A stretch of DNA of 64,000 bases. Origin: Halichondria panicea (lineage: Eukaryota; Porifera; Demospongiae; Suberitida; Halichondriidae). The notes below the pieces were generated by a model, which worked only from the letters and a program-made list of their open reading frames with translations, searched no databases and was not told where the DNA came from. The first letter of the stretch is position 1, and each line of letters begins with the position of its first letter. Positions 9,778 through 24,300 of the stretch are shown in pieces. The translations under genes and the position numbers were made by a program. The DNA lies in NCBI RefSeq assembly GCF_963675165.1, contig NC_087387.1:2655501-2719500 (forward strand). Reading direction: 5' to 3'.

Positions 9778-12700
9778 TTATTTCACTCGGCTGCTAAGCA
9801 TATGCTCGTAATAATGAGTTTCCTCGGAATAAGTTACAGCAAATGATGACATGTCACCCATCATCATATTGCTGGTAGATGCTGTGTACGGTAGATCATT
9901 GTAAATTAAGTCATACTCTCCATTTGGTGCCTCTGGTGCCTCCTGGCTAAACAACCCTGTGTGCAGAGCCGAAAAGCCATTGCTATTGGTCACGTCCATT
10001 GCTGCATGATTGTTTTCAAGGTGATGAAGTGGTAGTGTTGCAAGAGGGTCAGAATTCGATTGTCCAAGGTTATCTGGTTGTATCTGGGAAAGAAATAAAT
10101 GAGTGTCACCATTCGGAATTGGTTGGGAAGATAAGAATTCCATCATTCCATGCTCATCTCCCATGGTCCCATTGCCACATTCCATGCCAGTGAATTCATT
10201 GTGCATCGAATCAGGAAGGGGAAGTGGGTGCATTTTCGAGAAGCTGTGTTTTCTTGCACTGGACGGTAAATTTTCCAGAAGGTCGTCACTAAGCTCACTC
10301 CCAGTAAATGAGTAACGAGAACTCTGAGAAGATTTCCAGGATCTTTCTGACCAGGTGTCACTGCTCTGTCTACGAGTGTAGGCTTCTCTGGGAGAAAATC
10401 CCTGCTTCATAGGAGGATATCTCGCATCATTTACTTGTGCATGAAGGGGCGTATTGACAAAATTGAATCTCGGAGACACTGGTGGATGTGGTCTCAACAC
10501 GTCACTTCGCCCACTGTTGCTACAAGGCGAAGATACTCGAGAGCTGTTTGAAGAGAATGTGGAGTACGAGTTTGTCATGTTGCTACTGCGAAGACTACCA
10601 CTTATTACAGAGCTGTCATCGCTGGGGGATTTTCTGTTTCCAGTGAATCCGTTTCTCCTTCCGTTAGGGTACGGATTCTGCTGAGTGTTACCCGTCAGAT
10701 TCGTCTGAATGTTGCTCATCGATTGGTTGCTGTGGGTAAGCTGGAATTGTGAGCACTTGGAATGGGTAGAAGACGGGTACGAATGCGAGGGGATATGTTG
10801 CAAATGGGAAGGGGGCGGGGTAGGATGTATGCCAGCCGGCAGTGTCAGTCTTCCGCCGTTTTGCCAGCTGGCTCTCACGTTTGGGTTAATACGATCTGTA
10901 GCATGGCCGCCAGTAGGGAGGTGTACAACATCATTCGAATCGCTTAGTCTTTGTTGTTGCAGAATGTGGGAAATTTCCTCGTCTCCTCGTAACTTGGGGT
11001 ATTCTGACTCACCCTCAGGCATTGAGTTGTAACTAAGCTGTGATGAATTGTAGCCTTGAGACCCACCAGAAAAGTAGCCATGATCTGACATGCCTCCACC
11101 AGAAAGCTGAGGGTGGACTGGAGGGAATGCACTTGCTGATGGTGCAGACGGAGGGGCATTCGTTTTTCTTTTGTCTGCCTTGCGTGTTTTGGATGGTTTT
11201 CTGGTCACTGGGGGTGGTTTTGGCTCCACAACATCATCTTCTCCACCAGATATGGTATCAGGATCTCCTGTTCGTGCCTGTAAAAGTTAAACGATTAAAT
11301 AATTATTGTGCATGCAATAATTATGTGTTAACAGCAGACAAGTCACTTACTCTTTTATTGACTTGACAATTTTTAACGTGTTTTCTTCTTGAGCTTGGAT
11401 CAGTGTACCTCTTGGTACAGCCAGGATTTGGACAGGCGTATGGTTTCTGTATAAAGACATACACACAATAAACATTACATACTGCACCTGTTTGTATCTC
11501 AGATAAAGTTATTCTCGGATGACTATTTTTAGAAAAGGACTTAGTTGAATGGAGTTGCACAATTTAATGGGTCATTAAGATGAAGTTTTGCAGAATGAGC
11601 ATAATGATAAGAATGAACAACGAATTAATAGCAAGAGGAATAGAAATGCAATACATCTTTTAAACCTTGGCAGAAAAATAGGATAGTTTATTTATCCTTT
11701 AAAGAGTGTTTGTAGTTCAAACAATCAACCTGCATTGCAGTCAATCTATTCATGCCGTCAGTCTAGTGCACTTGTTTAATTATAGGTCACAGCTGTTACA
11801 AATTATTCCGCAAGCTAACATAGGAAGTAGTGATTTCTCGAATTGGTAAAATAACGTACACCACATCGGGTTTCATATGCAACGTTATTTCGATTCTAAA
11901 TTGGTAAATTGTAATAGCAAGAGTGAGCATGCGCATGCAATGATGCTTTGCTGCAATTCGAAAAGCAGTCAAGCTTGTAGTGTCATTCACAATCAATTAA
12001 CCTCACATTCAAAACCTGATACGGTAATTACCGTGTGTACCTACCGTGTGTACCTAGACACACAGAACTTCATGTTCTTCAAGAGTAATATTTATCCACC
12101 AGGAAAATACTAACTTACTTCATCTGTGTGTGTCCTGTTCATGTGTTTTGCACAGTCAGAAGCATTTGAGAAGGCTTTGGAGCATCCTTCAAACTTGCAC
12201 GTATATGGCCTCTCTCCAGTGTGAGATCTGAGGTGAGTTTTGAGATTCTCCAGACGAGAGTACGCCTTATTGCATCCATCGTACTGCAAGGAGTGAAATG
12301 GATACAATAGATAAGCAATCCATGGATACAAACAATCAGGTGATACGTGCATATCAAATTACAGGTGGTGGTGATCGGTCGAAACTTAATCCGTGTTGCC
12401 CACCTCTATCATGCATGTGAATAGAAAACACAGGATTAATGCCTCTGGTGGTTTCCTGAACCAACATTTGGTAATTGAATTTTTATGGTGAAGTGATTAA
12501 TTAGGTCGGGAATGTATGGAACTCTATAAATGGAATTAGTAATTTACATCAAAGTTGTTGCAGACTAGTAGGTGTGCAAAAGTAGCGTATTCATGACCAA
12601 ACTAAAGGGCAATAGTATTCAAAACCTAATTTGTAGTGCGGTTAAACTCATTCACGATGTAACCTTAATCAGCACGTTTTCGTTTGGAGCATTATTATGT

Positions 12701-14720
12701 GTTTGCACAGTGTGCACTGCTACGAATACGATTAAATCTAGCTTTAGGGTGTAGTAGATGTCTGGATCAAATCAAGTGCATAGTTACCAGACATACATGT
12801 AGCTGCAACATACAGATCCAGTGAATGGGTTAATTACAATGCAACTACAATATTGGAAACGTCCGAAACTTGAATAAAAGTTTAATCCTTCTCGCCGGTT
12901 AAAATTACAGATGTTTACACAACCTTTTCTGTCCGGAAGCATGAGTACCAATTGAGACAGTAACATTGTATGGTTTAGTAGCTTTAGAGTATTGCTGCTC
13001 TGTTGATCATGTATTGTCTTTAATATAGTTAGCATACCAAGCTGTATTTCCTCATAGTAAGATCAATGCCCCATATCAAGGAGTGACCAACAAGTGTCAC
13101 AGTCACATGAACACTGACACACTTATATGCACGTACGTGGATACGAACATCATATTTAATATCATATTCGCTGAACAATTGTGACATGCAATAAAAAGGA
13201 AATACTCCCTCACGGTGGATATTTGAGTGAAACCAGATCTCTGAGTAACACATGTATCACTACCAAAACAGTTAGACATGTATGCACAGTATCACCCCTA
13301 ATCAGGTCACTCCTTTGTACCAAATACACGGTTGATACCGTAACACCATAATTATAAGATGCCTCGTACCTATATATAACCTACTCACCGTGCATTTGTG
13401 AGGTTTCTCCCCAGTGTGTCTTCTCATATGCACCAGCAGCATGTATTGTGCTTTGAAAGGCTTCTTTTCACGGACACAGCTACTCCAGAGGCACACATAC
13501 TCCTTTCGACTATCACGGTAAATATGCTCACTGTTGACGTGCTGAACGAGCAAATCTAACGTTTCACACTGGTGTGTACAATCGGCCCATTTGCACTGGT
13601 TGTTATGGGGGTCCTCCACACTGGGATAATTGTAGTACACTCTCTTGTTTTTGTCCAAAATTCCTTTCTTCGAGTCCATTTCTAAATCTGGATCAACCAA
13701 CGGATACTCGGCAATTTCCTCAGGATGACCTTCGTCATCAGAGTCGCCTAATCCTCCAACAGATTCTTCACGTACTGTTTCCAGAGTACTACCTTGATGT
13801 GAGGTAGTGTCTGTTAGCCGGTTAGGAGGTGAGCCCTGCTCTATTTTAACTCCCGGCATGTAATCTGCATGTAGTCCATTCTGGTGATCTGCTATTAACT
13901 CTTCGCTTTGCTCTTCTTTGATATTTGTTAGCATGTCCACGCTCTGATCAGACTTGCAATTTTGTTCCACTGAAGAATCGAGCTGACTTGGATGAGGATA
14001 CCCACTGTTTCTGAGGGACACTTGGAGGGGTCTAGCGTGAGGAGTCTGTAAACGAGTGGATTTGCTGAAAAAAGATGGACTTAAATGTCCCATTGATCCT
14101 GCAGAGCTGCTCCTGGAATTGGTGATGTAGTTCACAAGAGAAGTTGGAGATGTTCGGATGAGACTGTTGAGATCGATCGAGCTGCTTGAAAGTGGGGAGG
14201 GGGAGACAGACAACTGTCTTTTGCGACCCATTCTAGCAGAGGCTAATGGGCTGAACTGACCAGATCCAATTGGAGTATTGAAATCCAACCCCTCTAAAGC
14301 AAATAAAGCTGAAGTAGGTACATTAAAAAGATGAGATGAGGACACAGGAGTCTCCGTCCTGCTACGAAATTCAGGTGAGATTAGGCCACCTTGAGATGCC
14401 GCAAATCCTCTCAGGACCGCACCACCAGGTTGTTTGAATTCTCCAGCTGTCGCAGAGTTGGGCTTGTTGTTAAATCCTGCATCTTTTGTTTCGTTTTTTA
14501 GTTCAGATTGAGTTTGCGAGGAAGATTGATTTTGGTCGAGATGTTCGTTTGTATCCATGGCCTCACATGGGGAGATAGGATCATTTGAGCCATTACTTGT
14601 GGCTTCATTTTCAGCTCGAGAATTTTGCTCAAAGCTTTGCTGCAGGCAGCAAGACGGCTTCTTTTCAAGCTTGACCATCGGGGCGTTCTCACCATCATTT
14701 GGCTGATCAGAGTATTCCAT
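9778..14720 (-). CDS. Gli: GLI-family zinc-finger transcription factor (Hedgehog pathway effector class)
   Basis: Four coding exons: 14720-13389, 12283-12119, 11446-11351, 11277-9778, all joined in phase 0 with GT/AG borders, giving about 1,030 residues. The frame also opens from an acceptor at 14742, so a 5' non-coding exon lies upstream and ATG 14720 (MEYSDQ) is the chosen start. Five C2H2 fingers in GLI order: fingers 1-2 close exon 1 (CKWADC, CLWSSC), finger 3 ([20 protein letters not shown]) spans the junction, finger 4 ([14 protein letters not shown]) and finger 5 ([14 protein letters not shown]). Upstream, about residues 160-215, is the conserved GLI block [25 protein letters not shown] and GSMGHLS, the last aligning with the SUFU-binding SYGHLS motif but with Met for Tyr. 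The C-terminal half is Ser/Asn-rich and low in conservation. Sequence-specific DNA binding in the nucleus is known for the family. Confidence 0.95.
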
Positions 14721-14741
14721 TTTCACTGCATGAACTGTCAA

Positions 14742-15309
14742 CTGAAAAAAATACAGAATTTTATTGGCTACATACTCAGGTTCTAAAGAGACTTACCTAT
14801 TTGTGCATATCATGTGTACTTTGCAGTCCTGCTAAGCTACATCAGATCAATACAGCAACAACAAAAGAAGGCGTGTCTACAGACTGTAGTACAGTGGTAG
14901 AATAGCTAGTTATTGATGATACACACCGACAGGATTGGCTTTAAATCTTGTGCTCAAGAACGTCTTTCCTTTTCCTTTTGTATCTTAGACAAGGTTGTAC
15001 TACGTAGGAGAGCCCACAGGCTAAATAAACATTGCTATGAGCTGTATTGATTACAAGCTAGCTGGTAAGCCATACAAGTGCAAAGTACAAGCTCAAAGCA
15101 GGAGGAGGGAATTCTGACCGTATTTATCTAATCGCAGGAGTGCTCTAAATATCGGTATGGCTACGTTTTAGAAAAACTGAAAAGCAAAGAAAAGCAGAAC
15201 TCAATGTAAACACTTTGTGGGCTGTGGAAATACGTACATTTGTGGTTTCACTTAGGAGACTCTAATGTAGCTAGTCCTGTGAGTTCAGTATTCAGTTTTA
15301 TAGACCACA
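14742..15309. promoter_or_regulatory. Divergent promoter region between Gli and FBXL
   Basis: About 590 bp separates the start codons of the minus-strand Gli gene and the plus-strand FBXL gene. The segment must hold the 5' non-coding exon of Gli (an acceptor TTTTTTCAG borders 14741) and the FBXL upstream region, so it probably contains a shared or two back-to-back promoters. No TATA box or named factor site is claimed. Confidence 0.5.
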
Positions 15310-18300
15310 ATGGCCACACGGAATGGACACATCTCTAACGGTGCTTTTCAGGTGAGATTCATGTTTAATATGTGTAGGTACTAGGTTTGCATTGTTTTGT
15401 AGACTCTGGGATGTACATAGTAGACATACTAGAGTCTACTGTGTAGCTACTTCCATAATGAGGTATTAGCTTAATGGTATAGCACAAGTGAGGCCTAGTG
15501 GCTAGCCTACCTCTGCGTTTTTTCCAGTCTAAGTATCGCTGCACTGTGATGGCTTAACTTAGGGCTATAAATGGTGTTATAATTTTATGCTGTGCCAAAC
15601 AAGTAATCAGGTGATATGCTGTTTGCTCTTTGTAGTGTAACTAGGTGCCAATGTGCAGCTGACATTGTGGGGGTGTTTACAATGCTTCTAATAAAGGGAA
15701 TAAAGCTATGATCTTAGAAATATTGAATTGCTAGAAAGTAGCCAGTATTTTTGTAAGAAGAACACATATTAAAGAGGCAAGATGTTGTTGACAAACAGTC
15801 TTCAAATGAGGTCAATCAGCATTCATTAGAGCTACTATTCCATGGGTGTTATACTAAGCAGGATCTTAGTGCTAAGAGGCAGGAGAAGAGGCCATCACTC
15901 CTTGCCTGTGGTCGACTCCACCGACTCTGAGACTAGCTCATTGGCCTCCATACCTTGCTACGATGAGACCACTGAGCTAATAACACCTGATCATCTATTC
16001 TCTTACTCTGACCCTCAGGTCACGCAACACCGAGTGCACCCAATACAGAAACTGCCACAGGACCTCATATTGAAGTAAGTGCGTTATGCCAAATGTTGTC
16101 ACGGATTTATTGTGTACCTGCTTATTGATGCATGGTACTGGGTAGTGAAGATATATTCAAAGCATGTGCACTTGTAAGGAATGCATATTTGGTATATCCC
16201 ATTACAAGTGCGTGTATGTTTGAGGTTTGTTTACCAGTGAAGACCCAAAAGTTGTGGTTGTGGAATGGTTAGCGATCGCTGTGGTTGTGGGATGGTTAGC
16301 GATCGCTGTGGTTGTTTTAAGAAGTGTGCTGTGGCATTTTTGAAGATAAATGTTGACCACTACAGTTAGTGTACTGTAAGAAGGCAGAGTATTTTATTCA
16401 GTTTTTGCATGAATTACAATAGATGAATGGCTATTGACACAATGCATGTAACTGCCATTGTGTTCATTGTAAATCAAACATATGGAATGCTGTTGATGTT
16501 TATACACTGTACAGTCGCAACCCTTCAAAGGCATCCAGCTGAAGCTTTTGTTCATACAACCTCAATATGCGTTTACACATAATGCTCCCTGTGATTAAAC
16601 AGCATCTGTTTGTACAGAATCTTCTCCTTCCTTGATGTGATATCACTGTGTAGGTGTGCTCAAGTATCAAAGGTAAGTGTTGCATGTTGTGTTTGTTACT
16701 TCACAGTATAATGGTGCACTTTCACTCGCACACAAACACACCCCAGCTGTGGAGAGACTTAGCCCTGCATGGCAGCAACTGGCAACACATCAATCTCTTT
16801 GAGTTTCAAATTGCGATTGAGGTCTGTGCAAATCCAACTTGTATGATTGGTAGCATACACGTATATGTACTATATTTTGTAGGTATGCCGTATATGCTTG
16901 ATCAGAGGCCGCACTCAAATAGTAGCCTCCTTACAGCCTATCTTCAGTGCAATACCATATATATATAGCGGGTTATTTTCGAGGCACTAAATGTTCGTGG
17001 ATAGCACAAACTAAACATTTTGCAGATTTTATTTTCGAGGATTGGGGTTCAAATGATCACACCCCTACAGTAGAGAGATCTTTCAACCGGAAGTAAACCA
17101 ATTTTCGAGGCACAACATTTTTAAGGTTCTAAAAGTTAGTGCCTCAAACGGTAGAAGCCGCACTCAAATAGTAATCCAGTGAACTTTGAGGCTATGTCTT
17201 TGCATATTGATACTGGTATCTACGGTAGCACCTCTCTCAAACAGTGGCCTCTCTCAAATTGTATCCTCCTCTGCCAGCAAAATGAAACATTTAGTAGCCG
17301 CGGCCTCTGATCAAGCATATACGGCATAAGTGTCACTTGCGTGTCCAGTCCTTTAAAAGTTTTTTTTAATGGTCTTTCCTTCTCCCTTCCCTTGTCTAGG
17401 GCACGGTGGTTGAGCATATGTCAGCACGTTGTGGGGGCTTCCTCAGAACTCTCTCTCTCCAAGACTGTAAGATCGTTGAGGACCCAGCTCTCGAGTGAGT
17501 TACTAAGTCATGGTGTCACATGACATACTGTGTTTGTGATGTGTTATGGGTGTATTATCATGTTTGTAGGCTGCTGTGCGCACACATACGTCTCTGCATA
17601 GAGATCTTACATACAATGTAGTCCACAGCCACTTTAGCCTTGTTGATTCAAATCCCAGTGATTAATGGAAAGTGTATATATATACATGTATAGGGGCTAT
17701 TCATTTTAGTATTTGATTGAATACAGTACGTACACCTACATGTACATGCATACCTTCAAGGGTCGTACATGATAATTATAGTTTATGTAATGGAGTGCAG
17801 GTGACTATCCACAACAGCTGTTCCATTAGGATTATGTCATTGGATGAATACAGTAATCCATGCACACCTGTGTAAATCAACTGACACACTACTTGAATGC
17901 CCTATTTTATGCTTGAGAGGCCAGCTAAAGTCTTAAGTACTCGTACTGTTATGTCTCTACCCTAGCTGAAGCCGGTTCATTGAGAAACCAAATATGTAAA
18001 CTTTGTGATCTAGTGCTTTGCATGCCATGTGCGCTATTTTTGTTGGGTGGTTAAACACTAACATTATGTATCCCTAGAGATGGTTGCCCTTATTGGGTGG
18101 ATACAAAGCATAGAAGTTTATGCCCTACATGCATTCTTATGATACGCTGTATTATTCGCTCTCCCCCTCAGGACATTTGCTACTAATTGCCAGTACATAG
18201 AGACACTCATCTTGACCAAGTGCTTCAAGATCACAGACCAAACTGCCCACAGTCTGAGTAGACACTGCCCTAACCTCAAGATTCTGGATGTCTCCTCTTG

Positions 18301-21300
18301 TAGACAACTCACTGACCAAACTTGCATTCATCTCAGGTGAGCAGGAAAAGCATTTAAGGCTTGGAACTTGCAAGTTTGCTACACGTAAAGTATAACTTCC
18401 ACCTTCAGTGTATAATAGATTGCACCACATATTATACATTGTATGTACAACATGTGTGGGTGTCTTACAGTTTACAAATGTTTCTAAATATGCATGTCTG
18501 ATGAACACAGGTTTCTAGACTATTGTCTGATCGACACAGGTTTCTAGACTATTGACTGAGTGTTGTACTGCATGTGTATACAAGCATGTACAGAAATATT
18601 GAACCGGCAAAACGATCAGATTGAACCATTGATGTACATGTAGTTTTAATTGAATAGAATGAAGATCCTCTGATCTTTTCAGCGCAACATAATTGGTACA
18701 ATTCCTCTTAATATCTGGCCGGTAATCGATCCTGGGTGCATACATGTGCAGTCTTCCTACGCAAATACTCTTTGGTCTATATGTATGTTCACCTAATACC
18801 CACAGTGGAATTTTGGTTGTAAGATTTTAGATAAGCAGTGTTTACCTCTTTGTGCATCTATAAAGCCTACAAATACTGTATGTGGCTGCTTTACTTGTAG
18901 CCGGCCGTTCATCTAGCAAGAAAAGCTGATCATTCAATGTATGTATACAGTAACTCTCTAGCCATAACATTTTTGTCTCACAATTTCTTTTCATGCACAC
19001 TTACATAGTGAAGGATGTCTGAAGTTGGAGTATGTAGACCTCTCTTATTGTGCAATCACCAAAGAGGGCATCAAGGCGTTAACAACAAAATGCCTGAGGC
19101 TGAAACACATCCTGGCAAAGTATTGTCCGGAGGTAACCCGAGTGAAATTACTTAGTCTTGGAATATTATTTTGTAAAGCGATATTCATTCATTTCCCTCT
19201 AAATAGAAATATGGACACAAACACTATCTCCCTTTCTTTAGTAATTTGAGTACTGTAACCTCAGTCTGTTAAACTGTGGTTACATCACAGTAAATATAGC
19301 TGTTGCAAATTGTGAGAAAGAAGGCGTTCAAATTGAGCAATGTGTGCATCGTGATAACTTGATCACTCGTAATTTCACACCCTTCCTCTATTCCCAGGTG
19401 AATGACGATGCTTTGGGCCACATAGGAGACAATTGCAAACAGCTGGTCACTCTAAATATAGACGGCTGTAAGGTGACTAATTGCTCATTATAGAGCTCTA
19501 TTCATGCAATAGCGTCCCACACTTACTCTCTGCACTGTTGATGTATGCGTTAGCATATTTTGCAGTTACCAATTAATTTTGCACGGTCAACTGCCCATCT
19601 GAGGTGGAGACTGCCTGTTTTAGTATTATGTCTGTCTGTTGCTATCCCTACACACTGATCTCACACACATTACCATAATGGGCTACGTGTACAGAGTTAT
19701 ACAATGCGTAGTTACAATACATGTAACCAGACTACAGTAGAACTATAGCTTTGTATACGCTATACATGTAGTTTCTTTGCGATGGTGGTCCTTGGTTACT
19801 GGCCTGAGCATAATTATTGCAGGAAAATAGCACAATTATGTAGTGGTGCTTTGCCCCTAAGATAATGTTACAGTACTGGTACACACATACGTATACGTAC
19901 ATGATTGTATATGAATACATCGTGCACCCAATCAAACTACACAACACACCCTCACAGACGGTCACGGATGTCGGCTTAGGCTCGGTGTGTAAAAAATGCC
20001 CAGGGTTAGTAAAGCTGAGTGTGTCTGGTTGTGAATCGATCACCGACCTGTCTCTAAGAAAGCTGGGAGCCTCGTGCCCCGAGCTCAAGTTATTGGAAGC
20101 TACTGGTTGCTCCCACTTCACAGATGCTGGATTCAAGGCTCTAGCTACAGTGAGTGTGTCTGTGTCATTCCGTGCATATTTCACAGGCACTCCTCATAGC
20201 TTGCAGTTAGGGTGCAAACTGGGGACTGTCTGGGTGCATAATTGGAGTAATTGTGATAGTGTGTATTCATAGCCAACAGTGTAACATTTTGGTGAACCAT
20301 GCACTCAAGGAAAGAGGAAAATAATGTTATTGACTGCTTTATGCACATGTACACTGTACATATAAGCAGGAAGTTTCCATAATATGTTGTGTTCCAAGAA
20401 TCATACGATGATGGGGATTTTGTGTAGTCTGCCGTGTCTGTTTCCGATTATAAGGGATAGACAGTCCCTTGCTAATACAGTATACACTTGACACTTGTGT
20501 TTGTGTAATGGCTGTGCATAATTGATCTATTCCCACGTAGGGCTGTAACAAGCTGCAACGTTTGGACCTTGAAGAATGTGCTCTGGTGAGTCAATGTTCT
20601 CGATTAAGTGCCTGGGAAGTGTGGGGCTTCATAGCGGATATATGTGATAGGCATTTAAAAGTTGAAAAACTAAGAGGTATCAGGGTGTCATACAGGTGGG
20701 GGGGGGAGGGGGATATCTCCCTCTGGCTCCAACCCCCCCCCCCCCCTCCTAAAAATTGCATTCAAGTACTAGTTGTACGTATTACTGAGCGTCGATATAC
20801 ATGTATGTAGCTGGCAATGTGTTACATACAACATCAGGAGTGCACTCCTGACAGCATGTACTAACAGTGTATTGAAATAGCAGTTGATCTTTTTTTAGCA
20901 AAATGTTCTGGTTAATTTTCAAAAGCGCTTATTTCCCCCTCTACTTCAAAATCTTGTATGACACCCTGGGTATGTAATGCACTATTTTAATGTTCTTGTC
21001 AGTATAATTATAACTGTACTTATAACACACATGTGTTGCAGTAATTAGAGGTTCCACTAGTTTGTGAAACTTAAGTTGCTTGTAAAGAATACTGTCTACG
21101 ATCACGATTACATATGGCAGTTTAATTAATGGGTTATTTGCAGTTTGTCTGTGCGTGAAGGCTTTTCGTAGTAGCCGTACATATATAGGTACAAGCTTGT
21201 TCTGAGAAATGTATCGTAAAGTATCGAGAATTGGAGTTGTACGTACAAATTATGTGCTGTTCAAACAACGGAATTGATGAATAATTACGAACAAGAATTT

Positions 21301-24300
21301 AATTTATGCCCTCTATAAACCAAGCCTTTGATTTAACAGTGGCTACAACAGTATTTCATTGTGTTTGATGTAGTTATGTAAACTGGAATATCTTTGATCT
21401 CGCATGTATAGTACATAGGTTTGTTTGAAACTTCCTTCCATATAAATAATGTACTTTTCATCAAGCTCTTACGGTAAACCAACGCACCCTCACAAACCTG
21501 GAGATATCGAATTACGATTACAGATGTACGCACATGCATGTACACAACACACTGTAGACTAGTGCTGGCTGGTTATTCTTTTGTGTCCTAATCTAAATAC
21601 ACACCTGTTCAACTTGTGTACCGTTGCAAATGAGGGAATATTACATGAAATAGTAGCAGTGTTTGCAACGAGTGGGAGTGTGTGAAACTTATTCTGCCGA
21701 CAATGTAAGCTGACAGGCTGTCTGGAATGTGAACTCTTCATACAGTCAAATTGCCGGCAAAATAACAGCTGGCTACTATTGAGCCGATTGCGAGTGGGCT
21801 TGACAAATTGCTCACATTTTATGTGAAGCTGATGCCTAAGAACGGTGCCAGAAGGATAGACCTATGCGAGTAGAGATTGGTACAAAAAAATGTATCATGA
21901 GTATCGTATTATAGTTAGCGTGTATTGTACGTGTGTACAGTGTCATGTTGATGCGGCTGACAAAACAGCTTTCTTGAATTATACCCTATAGAGCTGCTTA
22001 ATTAGATTGGCTTAATTGTCATTTGTACGTAGATCTATTTTTAATGTAACCATCATTGATTGAAGTCTCTTATCAGTACGTGCTGTACTTTATTTAATAC
22101 TCAAAGCTCTGGTTACCATATTATTATAATGTTTTCCGCATGAAAAAGTTTTGTAAATGAGCTAAATCAACAGAAAATTTGACACTTTGCAATCTAACTT
22201 TTACGTTTTGGCAAGATTCGTGATGTCACGTATAAAAGTACCGTTACACGTTTTCGTTGCGAGTAACACTCCCAAAATTCGCATAATGTTTGATCCTCAC
22301 AAAACATACATGTAGCTCTGCTTTACTGCTCATGTATATATCAACTAATAATTTTGTAGCAGCGTGTAGAAGCTTTTTTCAGCCTATGAAAGTGTACGTA
22401 AATGTATGTATCTAATGGTCAATCACAGCTGGATCAGAACTAGAGCACTAAAGTGCAAACCCTCGACTGGTGACGTAACATGATTATAAAGAAACCAGAA
22501 GAGTTATATATAATGCAATGCATGTAGTGATGAATATCATGTATAACTTATTAAACTGTCTAGCACAGCAACTCAGGAGCTAAACCAGACTGGAGGCATG
22601 CTGAAACATTTTAGAACAGGGTTTTATATGCACTCTGGACTAGGATCACAGCAAAAAAGCCTGGAGTCTCATGCAGAGAAGTATGGAAGTATGGCTCCTG
22701 GAGTAGGATCCCAGAGTCAGCTAACAGAGACAACCAGACATAATTCTAGCTTTCTATTGTATCGACCCTTTCCCACAAACAATCAGTTTATGTTTCAAAT
22801 AATAGCCGCCTTTAGTAGTACGCAAAAAGCTTCTTGTTTAGCTTGCCTTTACTGCGAAACAAAGACTTCTTGCAAAATCTGCCAAATTTTAAGCCTTAGT
22901 TTTAATGCTACAAGTTTCCCTACGTATAAATTGTGATGCACCTAAATCACCAGGTAAGCCAAACTGAGCGACAGACACACACACGGACACACAGACAGAC
23001 TGATAGACTACTAGGCGGCCTCGGGTTAATAATAGTTTGATGTCAAGGTTACCAGTGTCAATGGTGGGCGTATGCTGTAATTTGAGATTTGGGATAATTA
23101 GTGCACCTGTGATAGGACTTCCGTATGTAATGACTGATAGCTGTTTATGTGTACCAAAACTTACTCTATAAGCGATGAAGTAGAGACAATGTAATTACTG
23201 TACAGGAAGTTTTCTGTTCACTCCTCGTCAATTGCATGCAAATCATGTGTACACTACTGTACATGTGCTGTTAACAGTTAAATGGAACAATTAATTATTA
23301 AAGGATTATTTGTTCCGGAATCTAACTACTTCGTACTGTGTTGACTATTTCCCATTCACGATTATGTTTTATTGCCCTCCATTAGTCACCTGACCCCTCC
23401 CCTGCAGCTCACGGACACCACTCTGGCCCACCTCTCCCTACATTGTCCCAACATCCTACGACTGGTGAGACTGATCCACCTTTGTTGTTATGATTAGTGT
23501 ATGTACTTATACGTACATGCACCTGCAGTTCTGTACTCCCAAATGTAACGGTTACCACCATCTAATAGGGTAATAGGGCATTGCGTATACATGTAGCTGT
23601 CGAATGATACTGACTGTTGAGGCTCAACATGTTTTGACACTGATTAATGTAATGTAGCCGATGCAGTGTGTGTACTTTTAAAGAGAGTTTAGCTCCATTG
23701 CCCTTGTACAATGCAACTATTGTACATATATGGTATTACATTGTACAGTGTAGGTAGGTGTCGGCATGTATTGGTACAGTGTATGTGTAGGACTTGGAGG
23801 CGTGGGTATACAATACTTAATTGGTCTCGTTTAATTAGCTCTCGTTACAGCAAACTAAACACCATAAAAATGTGATTATGATTATGGAATGGCTCAGAGT
23901 TATACCACTATCTCCCTGTTTTCTGTCGCAGGTATTTTCTCATTGTGAGCGAATCACTGACAGTGGCATTCGTCATTTGGTGAGTGGGGCCTGTTCTGAA
24001 ACCCTGCAAGTGCTAGAGCTGGACAATTGCCCCTTCATCACCGACCAAGCATTGGAGATGCTCAGGTGACAATTAAGACACGTACACTATTACATGTTGG
24101 GGTGTTTGACTGTGTGTTGTTGTGTAGTAGTGACTTTATATGGTTATACGTTTTTTTGATAGTCAAATGATACAACGTATGTTATAACACCAACAAGTTG
24201 ATACCCCCACTTCGTAAATACAATGTCATAATAGTAATGACTTCATTGAGTCCATATCTTATACGTTATCTGATAGTCAAATGATATTATGTTAACACAT

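Noticed and set aside
9999-11366. Several plus- and minus-strand frames over the Gli last exon.
   Set aside because: Shadows of the real minus-strand coding frame; composition and the zinc-finger frame decide.
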